A stretch of 41,404 bases of DNA from assembly GCF_002902235.1 (NCBI RefSeq), contig NZ_PPRL01000089.1, positions 1 to 41,404 of the forward strand, given 5' to 3'. This DNA is from Staphylococcus ureilyticus (GTDB taxonomy: Bacteria; Bacillota; Bacilli; Staphylococcales; Staphylococcaceae). The notes beneath the pieces were generated by a model that was given only the letters and a program-made list of their open reading frames with translations, was not told the origin of the DNA and searched no databases. Positions 26,539 to 35,080 of the stretch are shown here, in pieces. Position numbers and translations under genes: made by a program. Numbering within the stretch: position 1 is the stretch's first letter; every line of letters starts with the position of its first letter.

Positions 26539-26572
26539 AATCACGAAATGGAATCATGCCTATTTCGTGATT
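26539..26572. terminator. bidirectional terminator between membrane protein gene and ybaK
   Basis: AATCACGAAAT (26539-26549) pairs perfectly with ATTTCGTGATT (26562-26572) around a 12-nt loop, with TTATTTATTTTT after it. It lies between convergent genes ending at 26482 and 26592. Confidence 0.8.
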
Positions 26573-26591
26573 TTATTTATTTTTGCGTTGT

Positions 26592-27071
26592 TCAATGATG
26601 AGTGACGTGCATCACTTTTGCATTGGTGACTTCAACCAAATCATCTACTGCCATTTCAATCTGTCCCCCACGCTCTCCGCCACTAATATAAAGTGAATCT
26701 ATACTTGTTGCTTGTTCATCAACAACGGTTTCAAATTGCTTTTTCATGCCAATCGGTGAACAACCACCTCTTATATAGCCTGTTACTTTTTTAAGATCAT
26801 CTAAAGGCATTAATTGCAGTTTCTTTTCATTTACCGCATGTGCCGCCGCTTTCATATCTAATGTGTTACTGACCGGAATAATAAACACAAAATGATGATG
26901 ATCACTATTTTCTAAAACAAGTGTTTTATAAACATACTTATCCTCTATACCTACTTTATTTGCTACTTCAGTACCATCTATATGTTCATCTGAAATTTCA
27001 TAAATATTGACACTATAGTTTATCTTTTGACGATCTAACATACGCATAGCATTCGTTTTCTTTTGTTTCAT
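26592..27071 (-). CDS. ybaK: YbaK/EbsC-type aminoacyl-tRNA deacylase
   Basis: This 159-aa protein belongs to the YbaK/EbsC family, which clears mischarged Cys-tRNA(Pro) and related aminoacyl-tRNAs. The conserved Lys49 lies in VYKTLV. Other family segments are FVFIIPVSNTLDMKAAA, GYIRGGCSPIGMKK and SGGERGGQIEM. A histidine pair ends the protein. It starts 82 bp after the gtaB stop on the same strand with no terminator visible between, so read-through from gtaB is possible. Confidence 0.92.
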   Translation of the reverse strand: MKQKKTNAMRMLDRQKINYSVNIYEISDEHIDGTEVANKVGIEDKYVYKTLVLENSDHHHFVFIIPVSNTLDMKAAAHAVNEKKLQLMPLDDLKKVTGYIRGGCSPIGMKKQFETVVDEQATSIDSLYISGGERGGQIEMAVDDLVEVTNAKVMHVTHH

Positions 27072-27153
27072 TTCGATACCTCATATGATTAAAATGTTTC
27101 ATGTATATCAAAATATTTTATATTTTCTATCTATAAAGTAACTTTATCACAAA

Positions 27154-28026
27154 TCATTCATCCAGATTAAGTTGCTTAATAAATTGCGTTAACGCCGCTT
27201 TCATTTCTTGATCTTTTAAAGCAAATTCTATTGTAGTTTTAACGAAACCTAATTTTTCACCAACATCATAACGCTCACCTTCAAAATCATAGGCATAGAC
27301 ATGGCTTTCCTTATTCATTCTTTCAATAGCGTCTGTCAGTTGAATCTCCCCACCGGCACCTTTACCTTGATTTGCTAAATATTCAAAAATATCAGGTGTT
27401 AACACATAACGCCCCATAATTGCTAGATTTGAAGGTGCAGTTCCTTGTTTTGGTTTTTCTACAAATTGATTCACTTCATATTGACGTCCGCTTTTACTTA
27501 ATGGGTCAATAATACCGTAACGATGTGTATCGTTTTCATCCACTTCTTGAACACCGATTACGGATTTACCAGTTTCTTCATATGTATTCATCAATTGTTT
27601 GATGGCTGGCTGTGTAGATTCAACAATATCATCACCTAATAATACGGCAAAAGGTTCATCCCCAATAAATTGACGCGCTGAATAAATCGCATGTCCTAAG
27701 CCTTTCTGTTCTTTTTGTCTTACATAAAAAATATTAGCAAGTTCGGTAGAGTAATTCACTTTTTCTAATAAATCAGTTTTTCCTTTTTCTTCTAAAATCA
27801 TTTCTAATTCTTTTTGATTATCAAAATGATCTTCAATTGCTCGTTTATGTTTACCAGTCACAATTATAATGTCTTCAATACCAGCACGAGCCGCTTCCTC
27901 AACAATGTATTGAATCGTTGGTTTATCTAAAATTGGTAGCATTTCTTTTGGCATAGCTTTTGTTGCCGGAAGAAATCTTGTACCTAATCCTGCTGCAGGT
28001 ATAATTGCTTTTTTTATTTTTTTCAA
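27154..28026 (-). CDS. gtaB: UTP-glucose-1-phosphate uridylyltransferase
   Basis: GtaB/GalU makes UDP-glucose, used for the diglucosyl-diacylglycerol anchor of lipoteichoic acid and for teichoic acid glycosylation. The nucleotide-binding motif [20 protein letters not shown] is near the N-terminus. VLLGDD and [15 protein letters not shown] follow, with [11 protein letters not shown] near the C-terminus. The start was set at TTG 28026 (290 aa, [10 protein letters not shown] after formyl-Met). AAGGATG stands 6 nt upstream and this matches the S. aureus protein start as remembered. The alternative ATG at 28035 has no room for a ribosome binding site. An unrelated promoter region of about 160 bp lies upstream. 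Confidence 0.92.
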   Translation of the reverse strand: MKKIKKAIIPAAGLGTRFLPATKAMPKEMLPILDKPTIQYIVEEAARAGIEDIIIVTGKHKRAIEDHFDNQKELEMILEEKGKTDLLEKVNYSTELANIFYVRQKEQKGLGHAIYSARQFIGDEPFAVLLGDDIVESTQPAIKQLMNTYEETGKSVIGVQEVDENDTHRYGIIDPLSKSGRQYEVNQFVEKPKQGTAPSNLAIMGRYVLTPDIFEYLANQGKGAGGEIQLTDAIERMNKESHVYAYDFEGERYDVGEKLGFVKTTIEFALKDQEMKAALTQFIKQLNLDE

Positions 28027-28141
28027 AACATTCATCCTTTTCAATTTTTAATAATTTAATATTCATCAAAATATAAATCAGTTTAGTCTTAATATAATAA
28101 TAACATCGATACATTTAACTTTATACTTTTTTATGATACTA

Positions 28142-28184
28142 AAAAACATTCAACTTCAATAGTATCTAAAAGTTGAATGTTTTT
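28142..28184. terminator. terminator of the PepSY-like gene
   Basis: AAAAACATTCAACTT (28142-28156) pairs perfectly over 15 bp with AAGTTGAATGTTTTT (28170-28184), around a 13-nt loop. It is 6 bp beyond the stop of the minus-strand gene at 28191 and has T-tracts on both sides. Confidence 0.85.
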
Positions 28185-28190
28185 ATTTCC

Positions 28191-28955
28191 CTATTTTAAT
28201 GCAGGTTGACGTATGACATCACCCAATTTATTCACAATAACTTTATATTCTTTGTTTGCAGCCGCATCATAAAATGTATAGGACATACCTTGCTTTGAAG
28301 CTTGAACTTTTTTCAAGGTAGCATTATTTCCTAGTGCATCTTTTGCATATTTTTGAGCAATTACTTCTGATTCATGAGGCGATATTCTCGGTTTGTCTTG
28401 GTCTTGATGTTTTTGAACTTGATAAGCATCATCAAATATTCTTGCCTCATTATTTTGATCTACAGTGACTCTATAATATGTTTTGGGATGTTGCTTATTT
28501 TCGAAAGTAAAAATATAGTAATAAGTTCCCTCACATGTACTATCAATACCATAGTCATTATATTTATTTTCAGAATGGTTATCATTGTCTACCATTTTTT
28601 TCGCTTTATTTAGCGCTTCTGAAAATTGAGGCAAATTGATTTCTCCAGTCTCTTTATCATTCAAATCATGCGTTGCTAATTTTGCTATCGGCTCATGTTT
28701 TTTTGCATTATATGGCTTTTCTTTTTGCGCGTCATGCTTTTTATCGTTCGGCATGTTTGATTCGAAGTCTGTTTTTTCCGCGCTTGCTTTGGATTGAACA
28801 GTATTATTAGTATCGGAATAACTCGATATCGTTTCATGTACTTTGGCTAGCACTTGTTGATTAGTAACTAATACTAATAAAAATATGAAGCAGCATGTTA
28901 ATAGAAAAGCCAATATTGATAATAGTAAATTCTTCAACTTTATCCCCTTAATCAT
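28191..28955 (-). CDS. membrane-anchored PepSY-like protein
   Basis: A 254-aa protein with one N-terminal transmembrane helix (about residues 9-33). A low-complexity linker rich in K, D, N and H (45-95) follows, then an extracellular part that looks like two PepSY-type units: INLPQFSEALNKAKKM to about 170, and ISPHESEVIAQKYAKDAL to the end. PepSY domains often inhibit proteases or act in envelope sensing. The isolated cysteine in STCEG near residue 140 is outside the membrane. The ATG follows AAAGAGAG. Function unknown; the domain call rests on pattern only. Confidence 0.65.
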   Translation of the reverse strand: MIKGIKLKNLLLSILAFLLTCCFIFLLVLVTNQQVLAKVHETISSYSDTNNTVQSKASAEKTDFESNMPNDKKHDAQKEKPYNAKKHEPIAKLATHDLNDKETGEINLPQFSEALNKAKKMVDNDNHSENKYNDYGIDSTCEGTYYYIFTFENKQHPKTYYRVTVDQNNEARIFDDAYQVQKHQDQDKPRISPHESEVIAQKYAKDALGNNATLKKVQASKQGMSYTFYDAAANKEYKVIVNKLGDVIRQPALK

Positions 28956-29368
28956 CTCTCTTTAATAATCACAACAACATATTATCACAAATATTTAACA
29001 AAAAACTTATATAGACTACAATTTAAAACAATTGTAATTTCTGTAACATGAATATTACGTATGCAACTTAATTTAATATTCGTGTCATATTTGAAATTAT
29101 AAATGAATAAATACAGCCACTTTTAAACCAATTAGGAGTATTAACATGACAAATCAACATATTTCTAAAGTTTGAATTGCTTTATTTTTCAAATTAAAAA
29201 GGAGTAAGATATGAAATTAAATTGGTAACTCCAATCTCATATCTTACTCCTTTAATATTAGTTTATTTGTGAGAAACCTAAATTATCTTTTATAGAATAG
29301 TGACTTATTTTCTCATGTCATATATAGCATTTCGTTTTAAGCATCGTAACTTGTCTGCGTTATTAATT
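28956..29368. other. gene-free region downstream of norA with mini-ORF and palindrome
   Basis: On the plus strand AGGAG (29134-29138) stands 7 nt before a nine-codon ORF, 29146-29175, that reads MTNQHISKV. It is followed by the long inverted repeat at 29198-29253. No plus-strand gene follows. The remainder is AT-rich and shows nothing else. Confidence 0.4.
29198..29253. repeat. 17-bp inverted repeat with nested stem, possible norA terminator
   Basis: AAAGGAGTAAGATATGA (29198-29214) is perfectly repeated in inverse at 29237-29253, with an inner ATTGG-TAACT-CCAAT stem (29221-29235). On the minus strand TTTTTAATTTG follows, so it can terminate norA transcripts 115 bp beyond the stop. Each arm reads Shine-Dalgarno AAAGGAG, 6 nt, ATG on its own strand. 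Confidence 0.6.
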
Positions 29369-30529
29369 TTATGATTTTTTTAGACGATTTCGAATTGATT
29401 TCTCAATAAATATTACTATCATACCAATAAACATTACTAATATTGCCATATAAAGTGGGAATTCAAAGTTAATATCGTATAATGTACCAGCTACTAATGG
29501 TCCTATAAAATTCCCCATGCTTGTGAAGGTCGAGTTTAATCCACCAGCAAATCCTTGGCGATTTCCAGCAATATTAGAAAAATAATTCGTAATTGCTGGT
29601 CGAATCATATCAAATCCAATAAATACTATAAAACTAATAATCATAATTGACCAGTAATTATGCATAAATGTCAACGCAAGTAATATAATTGCTGAATAAA
29701 GTAATGCATAAGTAATGAAAGTAAGTTCTTCAAAGTATTTCATAAACTTATCAAAGAAAAACACTTGGAATATCGCACCAAAAATGCCTCCACCAGTAAT
29801 TGCAAAGGAGATATCTATAGGTGAATAGTGTGCTTTATCGGCTGTATATAAAGGGAATAATGTTTCGAACGCCGACAAACCAAATGCGAGTACAAGTGTT
29901 AAAATGACTGGAGTGAGAAACACTTTCCAATTTATTTTAGACAATAATTCAGGTTGATAATGTGTAAAACCATCTTGCGTTTCGTTTTTTGGATTTTTAA
30001 TTAAAGTGATAGATAATATAAGTGCTATCACACCACTAGTACCAGCCACATAAAACGGTAATCTATGTGAAACTTCTGCTAGTAATCCACCTAAACCAGG
30101 CCCTAAAATGAAAGCTGAATTAATGATTGCAGACATATAACCAAAATTCTTCGCTTTATCTCTTCCGATAGAAATATCAGCAATCATCCCTGTAACACCA
30201 GGCATAACCATTCCAGCACTAAACCCACCTAATATTCTAGAAACGATTAGTAGAGAAAACGTGTGGCTTGCGGCAAATAAGAATTCTGAAATCGCAAAAA
30301 GTGCCAGCCCAATACAAATAATTAATTTTTTACCTAATTTATCTGCAAGCGTACCACCAAATGGTGAAATAATCATTTGTGCGAGTGCAAAGACCGCAAC
30401 AAGAATTCCTAGATCACTACCTTTTAAACCTAAATCTTTTAAGTATACGGGTAACACTGGTACAACCAAACCGATACCTAAAAAGACTAAAAAGATATTA
30501 AAATATAAAATATAAAATTGTTTATTCAC
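29369..30529 (-). CDS. norA: multidrug efflux MFS transporter NorA
   Basis: This major facilitator with 12 helices exports fluoroquinolones, biocides and dyes using the proton gradient. With GTG 30529 the protein has 386 aa, close to the 388 of S. aureus NorA. Shared landmarks are GIGLVVPVLPVYLKDLGL, FGGTLADKLGKKLIICIG (motif A), SAGMVMPGVTG, GPGLGG (motif C) and IGFDMIRPAITNYFSNIAG. GGAG 8 nt upstream supports GTG. The longer frame adds eight residues absent from S. aureus NorA. In S. aureus expression is controlled by MgrA, whose gene is also in this window, at 37180. Confidence 0.93.
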   Translation of the reverse strand: MNKQFYILYFNIFLVFLGIGLVVPVLPVYLKDLGLKGSDLGILVAVFALAQMIISPFGGTLADKLGKKLIICIGLALFAISEFLFAASHTFSLLIVSRILGGFSAGMVMPGVTGMIADISIGRDKAKNFGYMSAIINSAFILGPGLGGLLAEVSHRLPFYVAGTSGVIALILSITLIKNPKNETQDGFTHYQPELLSKINWKVFLTPVILTLVLAFGLSAFETLFPLYTADKAHYSPIDISFAITGGGIFGAIFQVFFFDKFMKYFEELTFITYALLYSAIILLALTFMHNYWSIMIISFIVFIGFDMIRPAITNYFSNIAGNRQGFAGGLNSTFTSMGNFIGPLVAGTLYDINFEFPLYMAILVMFIGMIVIFIEKSIRNRLKKS

Positions 30530-30612
30530 GTTTCTCACTCCATTCTTATACACATTTTTTAATCATCTTGTTTTGAATCGTTAATTTAGAGGAATGCACA
30601 ATATTAGAACAT

Positions 30613-30640
30613 TCTATAACATTTTCCTATAGAAAAACAA
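30613..30640 (-). promoter_or_regulatory. probable norA promoter
   Basis: On the minus strand TTGTTT (30635-30640), 16 bp, TATAGA (30613-30618), about 85 bp before the GTG start. The spacer holds TTTTCCTATAGAAAA (complementary positions near 30622-30636), a near-perfect palindrome suited to a dimeric regulator such as MgrA. That assignment is inference. Confidence 0.5.
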
Positions 30641-30734
30641 TAGAAAAACTTACATTTTCAAACACTATTATACATCTCATAAATAATTAATTGTATAATG
30701 ATATTAACGTATTAATTTGAATGGAGGTTTTCAA

Positions 30735-31154
30735 ATGGTATATCAAGTAGATGGCAATACTATCGTATTAGTTCTAGAGCAAGGTGAAGATATTGTTGAA
30801 GCTGTAACGGATCTTGCTCGTGAGCAAAACGGTAAATTTGGAACGGTTAGTGGTATTGGAGCTTGTGACGACGTAGAATTAAATTTCTATAATTTAGAAA
30901 CTAAAACCTATGAAAAAAAGGAAATTAAAGAACCTTTAGAATTAATTAGCCTGTTAGGTAATATTTCTCATATTGATGAAAAGCCGTTTGCACATTTACA
31001 TGCAACTTTTGGTACTAACCAATATGAAACATTAAGCGGTCATTTAACAAAAGCAGTTGTATCTGCTACTGCAGAAATCGTCATTACAATGACAAACCTA
31101 GATATAAATCGTAAACACAATGCAGACATAGGCTTGAATTTATTAGACTTGTAA
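30735..31154 (+). CDS. PPC-domain (DUF296) protein
   Basis: A 139-aa protein consisting of one PPC/PCC domain (DUF296), the fold of plant AT-hook DNA-binding proteins and of stand-alone bacterial trimers of unknown role. Visible markers are LEQGEDIVEAVTDLA, GTVSGIGACDDVELNFYN, LLGNISHIDEKPFAHLHATFG with a conserved histidine pair, and SGHLTKAVVSATAEI. The start at ATG 30735 has GGAGG 7 nt upstream. The longer frame overlaps that site. It is divergent from norA across about 200 bp. Function not established for the bacterial family; no AT-hook is present. Confidence 0.88.
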   Translation: MVYQVDGNTIVLVLEQGEDIVEAVTDLAREQNGKFGTVSGIGACDDVELNFYNLETKTYEKKEIKEPLELISLLGNISHIDEKPFAHLHATFGTNQYETLSGHLTKAVVSATAEIVITMTNLDINRKHNADIGLNLLDL

Positions 31155-31316
31155 ATTGTTGGTGTCCATTTAACAATAATGAATCATTAGTCCATAAAAA
31201 CATTTACTGTGTTTAACTTCAAAAAATAAAATTTATATATAGGTCAGGAATTATTTGTATACATTTAAACTATCTTAATCAAAACACATGAACATTATTT
31301 GCTCTTGCTAAAGCAT

Positions 31317-31363
31317 AAACGTTAATTTCTATTGAAATTAGATAGAAATTAACGTTTTTTTCT
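31317..31363 (+). terminator. terminator beyond the PPC gene
   Basis: AAACGTTAATTTCTAT (31317-31332) pairs perfectly over 16 bp with 31342-31357 around a 9-nt loop, followed by TTTTTTT. It lies 160 bp after the PPC-gene stop and shares its stem with the terminator at 16060. Confidence 0.85.
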
Positions 31364-31626
31364 GTATATATATTCTTTTAATATTGCCAACTAGCACACT
31401 TCAATTATTTTTGTACTAACATTTATCGATTACCATTTTGAAACGTCTTGACGCTCTGAGTTTGAATTTGTGAGAAATTACAAGTCCAAATCATACTAAT
31501 AAACTTTAAAAGTAAACAACCTCATCGCTCAAAAACGGAAAATTTAAAAATAATGTATATTAACTCAAATGCTTTATATTTACTTTGTTTTGAAAATAGC
31601 TATTTATGTATAACTTGTTTTTATTT

Positions 31627-31640
31627 TTAAAACGTTTTCA
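31627..31640. promoter_or_regulatory. cre-like CcpA site
   Basis: TTAAAACGTTTTCA, read on the minus strand as TGAAAACGTTTTAA, fits the cre consensus TGNAARCGNWWWCA with one mismatch. It lies 24 bp upstream of the -35 at 31664, a position where CcpA can activate. Confidence 0.4.
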
Positions 31641-31663
31641 ATAGGTTCGAATTATGTTTATAA

Positions 31664-31692
31664 TTGAAATTTTCGTTTATAAATTGTATTAT
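31664..31692 (+). promoter_or_regulatory. probable promoter of the DUF1361 gene pair
   Basis: TTGAAA (31664-31669), 17 bp, TATTAT (31687-31692). It implies a leader of about 200 nt before the gene at 31897. Confidence 0.5.
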
Positions 31693-31896
31693 GAAAAATC
31701 ACATTCGTAATTTTATATTGCTTTTCCCTTGATATTGAGCTTTTTGAGGGGATTTTTATTTGCTATTTAAAAATTAAACTGCTTGTCATTTACTAAACAT
31801 TAACTAAACTTAATCAATGAGAATATTAAAAATACATTTTCAAACAAAGTCGTATTTTTAACATTAGCTAAAACTGTACCCCCTAAAAATAATTAT

Positions 31897-32568
31897 ATGA
31901 ACATGTGTGTTTATCACATATATAAATCTATAAGGAAAGTAGGTGTAAGTATCGCCCCACGTTACATTGCTAGAACAATATTTTTAATTTTAATGATTAT
32001 ATCTATTTTCTTTAACCAATTTTATCAATTTATGACACTCAATCTATTTTTAGCATATATTCCATTTGAATTGTGCTTACTATTAAATTTATTTAAACCG
32101 AAATATAAATATGAATGGCCATTATTTATCGTTTTTGTACTTATATTTTTATGCATGGTACCCAATACACTATATATGGTTACTGATTTAATACATTTAA
32201 ATCAATTTACTTTTAATTTTTATCAAGGGCTAATCATCGTTGAATGGATGTATTTTACTTTTTTAGTTGCCGGTGTCTTGTTAGCCTTATATTTATTAAT
32301 TTTAATGTTTGTAGAAATGGAAAATTTTACAACGCATCGTTGGTTAAATAGAAGCATTATATTAATAATGATGTTTTTAAATGGCTTAGGTATTTATATC
32401 GGACGGTTCTTGCGTTTGCATTCTGTTTATATTATCAATGAACCACTTCGAATTTATAGAGAAGTCATCAATCATTTAGATTTTGATGCTTTCCTTTTTG
32501 TCATATTACTTGTATTGCTTCAAGTTTTAATTTATACATTTGCGAAAGGAGTACAACATACAAAATGA
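31897..32568 (+). CDS. DUF1361 membrane protein
   Basis: A 223-aa membrane protein of the DUF1361 family with about six helices. The family markers MVPNTLYMVTDLIHL (near residue 90) and GLGIYIGRFLRLHS (near 167) are clear. Function is not known for the family. The start is uncertain: neither ATG 31897 nor ATG 31903 has a ribosome binding site, while AAGGAAAG at 31932 precedes no in-frame start codon. The next gene overlaps by 4 bp (ATGA), so the two are probably made together. Confidence 0.8.
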   Translation: MNMCVYHIYKSIRKVGVSIAPRYIARTIFLILMIISIFFNQFYQFMTLNLFLAYIPFELCLLLNLFKPKYKYEWPLFIVFVLIFLCMVPNTLYMVTDLIHLNQFTFNFYQGLIIVEWMYFTFLVAGVLLALYLLILMFVEMENFTTHRWLNRSIILIMMFLNGLGIYIGRFLRLHSVYIINEPLRIYREVINHLDFDAFLFVILLVLLQVLIYTFAKGVQHTK

Positions 32569-32840
32569 CTTTTAATATTTTAATTTTACTTATTGTACTC
32601 ATCGTATTTCAGCTAATTATTGGACATTTACTCCATGACATAGGATTTTCATACACAAAAAGCATTCTACTCATGTGTTTACCACTAGGTATCGGTTTAT
32701 TTTATTTGCAATTATTCTATTACGAACGTAAATATCCTGATTGGCATGTTTCTATTAAAACAAAGTTAAGGTTAAAGTATATGTATATTTTAACTTTTCT
32801 TGAGTACGTTGCGGTGTATATCTGTATTTTCAGGATGTAA
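32565..32840 (+). CDS. small membrane protein paired with DUF1361
   Basis: A 91-aa protein with three hydrophobic segments (about 2-20, 32-52 and 70-89) and a short polar loop YERKYPDWHVSIKTKLR. The ATG overlaps the DUF1361 stop by 4 bp and GAAAGGAG lies upstream inside that gene, which supports coupled translation. Family not recognised. Likely a partner of the DUF1361 protein, by position only. Confidence 0.65.
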   Translation: MTFNILILLIVLIVFQLIIGHLLHDIGFSYTKSILLMCLPLGIGLFYLQLFYYERKYPDWHVSIKTKLRLKYMYILTFLEYVAVYICIFRM

Positions 32841-32862
32841 TCACAAATTTAATTATATAACG

Positions 32863-32903
32863 AAACACCCACAGCAGACTTATTAGCCATGTTGTGGGTG
32901 TTT
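32863..32903. terminator. bidirectional terminator between orf91 and mdh
   Basis: AAACACCCACA (32863-32873) pairs perfectly with TGTGGGTGTTT (32893-32903), followed by CTTTTTAAAAAA. It is shared by the convergent genes ending at 32840 and 32917. Confidence 0.85.
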
Positions 32904-32916
32904 CTTTTTAAAAAAG

Positions 32917-33855
32917 TTATTTATTTTTTAGCGATTGTTTTACTTGTTGAACAGCATTTGCTGAAATTTTTAATTGTTTTAATTCTTCACCAGAAAGCTC
33001 GAGTTCTAAGATACGTTCTATACCATTTTCTCCTATTATTGTAGGGACACCTAAGCAAATATCAGAAAAACCATATTCATTCTCTAAATATGCAATAGAG
33101 GGTAATAAACGTTGTTGATCTTTTAAAATTGCTTCCAACATCGTATACACTGCTGAAGCTGGCGCATAATAAGCAGAACCAGTACCTAATAATTCTACTA
33201 TTTCAGCACCACCTTTTCGAGTACGTTCAATAATTTGGTTAATAGTAGTTTCATCTAATAATTTAGTCAATGGTACACCATTAACATTTGTAGCATTAAC
33301 TAACGGAAGCATGGTATCTCCATGACCACCTAGTACTAATCCTTTAATATCTTTAATCGAAACGCCTAAAGCTTCCGCTATAAATGTTTGATATCTTGCA
33401 GTATCTAAAATACCCGACTGTCCAAGAACGCGTTCTTTAGAGAAACCTGATGCTTTTAAGACCGAATAGGTCATTGCATCAACCGGATTAGTGAGCACTA
33501 TAATTTTACATTCAGGAGAATATTTAACAATTTCTTTTGTGACATCTTCCATTACTTGTTCATTTATTTTAACCAAATCATCTCTGCTCATTCCAGGCTT
33601 GCGTGGCACCCCAGCAGTAATCACAACAATATCCGAGTCTTTTGTATCTGCATAGTCTACTGAGCCTGAAACATTTACATCAAAGCCATAAATTGGACTA
33701 CTTTGTAATATATCCAGTGCTTTACCTTTAACCTGTCCTTCATTTTTAGGTTGATCAATTAATACAACATCTGCTAATTCATGTTTAGCTATAATAAAAG
33801 CTAATGTAGATCCTGTATTGCCAGCACCTATAATAGAAACCTTTTGTTTTGTCAT
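32917..33855 (-). CDS. mdh: malate dehydrogenase (NAD-dependent)
   Basis: An LDH-like malate dehydrogenase (312 aa) that oxidises malate to oxaloacetate in the TCA cycle. The NAD site GAGNTGS is at 10-16, with Asp34 specifying NAD. The substrate-choosing residue is Arg85 in [13 protein letters not shown], where lactate dehydrogenases have Gln, so this is not an Ldh. Arg91, Asp151, Arg154 (GILDTAR) and His178 (GGHGD) complete the active site. It is a lone gene ending at a shared terminator. In Bacillus mdh follows citZ-icd; here it is isolated. Confidence 0.93.
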   Translation of the reverse strand: MTKQKVSIIGAGNTGSTLAFIIAKHELADVVLIDQPKNEGQVKGKALDILQSSPIYGFDVNVSGSVDYADTKDSDIVVITAGVPRKPGMSRDDLVKINEQVMEDVTKEIVKYSPECKIIVLTNPVDAMTYSVLKASGFSKERVLGQSGILDTARYQTFIAEALGVSIKDIKGLVLGGHGDTMLPLVNATNVNGVPLTKLLDETTINQIIERTRKGGAEIVELLGTGSAYYAPASAVYTMLEAILKDQQRLLPSIAYLENEYGFSDICLGVPTIIGENGIERILELELSGEELKQLKISANAVQQVKQSLKNK

Positions 33856-33910
33856 AATATCATCCCCTTATAATGATAGATAAGTGAATTGTCTTAGTAT
33901 GCTTGAATTA

Positions 33911-33950
33911 CATTTCTCAATTTATTGCGTTAGTGAGACTTATGCATGAA
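33911..33950. repeat. diverged copy of the mgrA-proximal repeat
   Basis: Thirty-two of 40 positions match the first 40 nt of the repeat unit from 37744, including TATGCATGA. Seven of the eight differences are transitions, most of which break the hairpin pairing present in the intact copies. It lies in the 239-bp gap between mdh and dedA. Confidence 0.65.
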
Positions 33951-34094
33951 TCTCAATCCTAGTCAACTTTGACAAAGTGTGCACATACAATCAATTTGAA
34001 TAAATTTAAGTGCTATCTCACACCATAAGATGTTAATAAGTAAACCATTCTTTAGTAGCTACTAAAATATTGTTCGAATTCGCAAAGCTTATGC

Positions 34095-34712
34095 TTAATT
34101 TTGCTTATGCTTTCGTTGACGTTTCAACCACTTCCAAATAATAAAAATAACTAAAATAATAAGTACGATATAAATCATTTTAGAGTAAATATCCATATAG
34201 TGCACAATCACATGCCAATTGCTACCAACTGTTTGTCCTAAATAAATTAAAACGATATTCCAAATCAATGTACCAATTGTTGTAAATAATAAAAACAAAG
34301 GCATATTCATGCGTGTTAAACCAGCAGGAATTGAAATTAAACTTCTTAAAAGAGGTACAAATCTACAGAAAAATATCGTCCAATAACCGTATCGCTCGAA
34401 CCAATGCAGTGTTTTATCTAAATCACTTCTTTTTACTCGTATTATTTTTCCATAACGATCTACAATTTTATATAAATTTCTTTCTCCTATCCAAGCACCT
34501 ATGCCATAAAGAGAAATCGCTCCAACAATAGATCCTACAGTTGATGTAAGTGTTACACCAATAAAACTCAAGTTTGAGTGTGTGGTCATAAAACCACCAA
34601 ACGTTAAGATGATTTCAGAAGGTATAGGAGGGAAGATATTTTCTAAAAATATCAGAAAAGCAATTCCCCAGTAACCAAATTGTTCCATAAAATGAGTGAT
34701 CCATTGCTCCAT
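34095..34712 (-). CDS. DedA/VTT family membrane protein
   Basis: DedA-family protein (205 aa). The signature FFCRFVPLLRSLISIPAGLTRM is split here as FFCRFVPLLRS then IPAGLTRM, near residues 113-135. FLENIFPPIPSE lies at about 22-34, a re-entrant segment. Four or five hydrophobic stretches follow and a basic tail (KWLKRQRKHKQN) closes the protein. DedA proteins act as membrane-potential-linked lipid transporters; some flip undecaprenyl phosphate or phosphatidylethanolamine. AGGAGG precedes the ATG at 6-7 nt. Last gene of the cobW-AKR-orf99-dedA group on the minus strand. No clear terminator follows. Confidence 0.9.
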   Translation of the reverse strand: MEQWITHFMEQFGYWGIAFLIFLENIFPPIPSEIILTFGGFMTTHSNLSFIGVTLTSTVGSIVGAISLYGIGAWIGERNLYKIVDRYGKIIRVKRSDLDKTLHWFERYGYWTIFFCRFVPLLRSLISIPAGLTRMNMPLFLLFTTIGTLIWNIVLIYLGQTVGSNWHVIVHYMDIYSKMIYIVLIILVIFIIWKWLKRQRKHKQN

Positions 34713-34755
34713 GTATGCCCTCCTACTACTTATTTAGATCAAGTAATATTGTACA

Positions 34756-35055
34756 TTATAGTAAATTATTTGATTTAGCATATAAATACATCGTCATTCC
34801 AAATAGTGCTAATGACATTAAGGTTAAGATAATTGCTAAGACCATCACACGTTTATAATGCTTTATAAATGCCACAAACAATATCCCACCATTGTATAAA
34901 AAGAACAAACCAAACAATGCCATCATGACATTTATGTCAGGATATATTATGTTTAATAAAGCAATTACTATTGCAAAACCTAAAAAAGGAAAGTTAATAA
35001 AATTGCGTTGAAATCTAAACTGATCTCTATGATGTTGTTCATTCTGAATACTCAT
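34756..35055 (-). CDS. hypothetical small membrane protein
   Basis: A 99-aa protein with a charged N-terminus (MSIQNEQHHRDQFRFQRN) and three hydrophobic helices (about 21-38, 42-63 and 70-92). AAGGAG stands 8 nt before the ATG. The gaps of 25 and 43 bp to the flanking genes suggest an operon. I do not recognise the family. Confidence 0.65.
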   Translation of the reverse strand: MSIQNEQHHRDQFRFQRNFINFPFLGFAIVIALLNIIYPDINVMMALFGLFFLYNGGILFVAFIKHYKRVMVLAIILTLMSLALFGMTMYLYAKSNNLL

Positions 35056-35080
35056 GTTCTACGCTCCTTCTAATTATAAT

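Larger units (their letters stand above)
31364..31896. other. gene-free region with cre-like site and promoter
   Basis: No coding frame stands out. Structures are a cre-like palindrome (31627-31640), a sigma-A type promoter (31664-31692), and a weak CCCT/AGGG hairpin followed by TTTTTATTT (about 31724-31757). The hairpin might attenuate transcription into the DUF1361 gene. Confidence 0.45.

Noticed and set aside
29369..30529. Tet-type efflux pump instead of NorA
   Set aside because: Twelve helices and near-colinear identity to S. aureus NorA, including the IGFDMIRPAITNYF segment.
30530..30553. Longer norA start at 30553
   Set aside because: Adds eight residues not found in S. aureus NorA, and the GTG at 30529 has GGAG 8 nt upstream.
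32917..33855. Lactate dehydrogenase annotation for this gene
   Set aside because: Position 85 is Arg in [11 protein letters not shown], the malate-specific pattern; lactate dehydrogenases have Gln there.
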